From positions 1-34,857 of the forward strand of contig MSJI02000336.1 in the NCBI GenBank assembly GCA_001931905.2: a DNA stretch of 34,857 nucleotides. Direction: 5' to 3'. The position numbers were made by a program, and so were the translations under genes. Source of the DNA: Cladosporium sp. IMV 00045 (Eukaryota; Ascomycota; Dothideomycetes; Cladosporiales; Cladosporiaceae). Position 1 is the first letter of the stretch, and every line of letters begins with the position of its first letter. Shown here piece after piece: positions 34,084 to 34,857 of this stretch. The notes beneath the pieces were generated by a model. The model was not told the origin of the DNA, made no database searches, and was given only the letters and a program-made list of their open reading frames with translations.

Positions 34084-34857
34084 TTTGGTCTTTGTCGTCC
34101 AGAAGCTGGTGGGCTGTACGCTAGGTGGGCTACGCGGAGCTGTAGGTGTGGGATGATGACCAGAAGAGGCGGGATGCAGTCAAGGTTGCGAGTTGAGCTG
34201 ACAGTGTCAGAGAGAACTCAAGTGTGAGGCTGTTTCGTTCGGACCAGAAGAATCGCCTGTGGTCAGAATTTGACAAGAGTAGCTATACATGTGGTGGAGT
34301 GTTATATGGATGAGTCAAAAGCGTCGCGAATTGTAAGTTAGAACTTGTTTCACTCTCCCTTCCGCGCTGATTTCGAGTTGACGTCAGCGCGCTCGCTATA
34401 TGGGGTAGTATTCTCCACCTGATAAGCTCTACCTAGCTAGATGTTACGTCCTTAACGTAAGTGACTACCGTTACGTATATAAAGACAAGTAACTAAGAAG
34501 TCTAACTGTCCCTTAGCCGGTATATCCTGGTTACACCAGCTATATAACCCGGTTACACCAGCGAGCCTTTAGGGTTAGGGTTTTCGCTGGTGTAACCTTG
34601 GCTCCCACTGACAGGGATTAGGAAATTCGCAAGTTTATGGGAAATATGCAGGCATCCAAGATTAAAATCTAATAACAATATTCCGCCGTTCAGATTCGGG
34701 GTGGATTGGTAAGTATGGAGTCGGAAAGCTTGGCTGCCACATACGCTCTCAACGATCTGCTGCATTCCACTAGTAAACTTTGCAACCTGACTTTCTACCA
34801 AAAACACATCCCATGCACACCTGTGCGGATGATTCACGACTCTAGCATATGTTATAG
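34084..34857. other. Right-edge non-coding region with small inverted repeats
   Basis: No gene is supported in this 774 bp; a 94-codon minus-strand frame near the edge looks random. From 34440 to 34600 the sequence is dense in short inverted repeats, for example ACGTAA (34455-34460) with TTACGT (34471-34476). Confidence 0.5.
34529..34597. repeat. GGTTACACCAGC repeats: inverted pair around two TTAGGG units
   Basis: GGTTACACCAGC occurs directly at 34529-34540 and 34551-34562 and inverted at 34586-34597. The last two extend to a perfect 14 bp inverted repeat, GGTTACACCAGCGA (34551-34564) and TCGCTGGTGTAACC (34584-34597). The 19 nt spacer contains TTAGGGTTAGGG (34569-34580), which matches the fungal telomere unit. 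A fold-back element or mobile-element end is possible. Confidence 0.6.

Noticed and set aside
34553..34837. 94-codon minus-strand open frame at the right edge
   Set aside because: It overlaps the inverted repeat, has no motif and shows no splice or start context; treated as random.

Overview
The window is nuclear DNA of a filamentous ascomycete (Pezizomycotina; the gene types and style suggest a Dothideomycete, but I cannot prove the class). The evidence is many 49-83 bp GT-AG introns with CTAAC-like branch points, Zn2Cys6 regulators, fungal MFS transporters, a Kre9-like surface protein, a GPI-anchored alpha-amylase and a conserved mitochondrial SDH flavoprotein. All gene models below were built by joining reading frames at splice sites I could see. 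Their spliced lengths are exact multiples of three.

Region by region. 1-1678: 3' part of the succinate dehydrogenase flavoprotein gene (housekeeping). 2079-9816: a compact metabolic cluster with a zinc-dependent butanediol/polyol-type dehydrogenase, a sugar-type MFS transporter, a Zn2Cys6 activator and a divergently transcribed type I Baeyer-Villiger monooxygenase (BVMO). The three promoter regions all carry the same 11-mer TATAGCCGCGG, built on the everted-CGG palindrome CCGCGG, which looks like the site of the cluster's own regulator. Tail-to-tail with the BVMO lies a decayed GDSL (CE16-type) esterase, 9839-10428. 10947-12493: UNC93-like MFS transporter. 12970-13712: single-pass Kre9/Knh1-like membrane protein. 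14584-16032: allantoate-permease-family pseudogene with a large internal deletion. 16639-19490: intracellular GH78 alpha-L-rhamnosidase. 19703-20485: conserved-looking protein of unknown function. 20486-21920: gene-poor, with relic-like sequence and strong hairpins. 21921-22851: secreted cysteine-containing protein. 23219-24772 and 25768-28542: a salicylate-hydroxylase-type FAD monooxygenase next to a nine-exon Zn2Cys6 regulator. 28543-30786: gene-poor, containing a degenerate OrsD-like (PF12013-like) coding relic with five in-frame TAG codons. 30787-32828: GPI-anchored GH13 alpha-amylase with an odd central exon. 33322-34083 (minus): an AadA-like nucleotidyltransferase. 34084-34857: non-coding, with inverted repeats around two TTAGGG units.

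How the genes may work together. The order dehydrogenase - transporter - regulator - BVMO - esterase matches the textbook route secondary alcohol to ketone to ester/lactone to acid plus alcohol. The shared CCGCGG palindrome ties the first four genes into one candidate regulon, while the esterase step has been lost here. This cluster, with its self-contained regulatory code, is the most interesting candidate system. The rest is typical fungal accessory sequence, with active carbohydrate and aromatic catabolism genes, gene decay and repeat relics interspersed.
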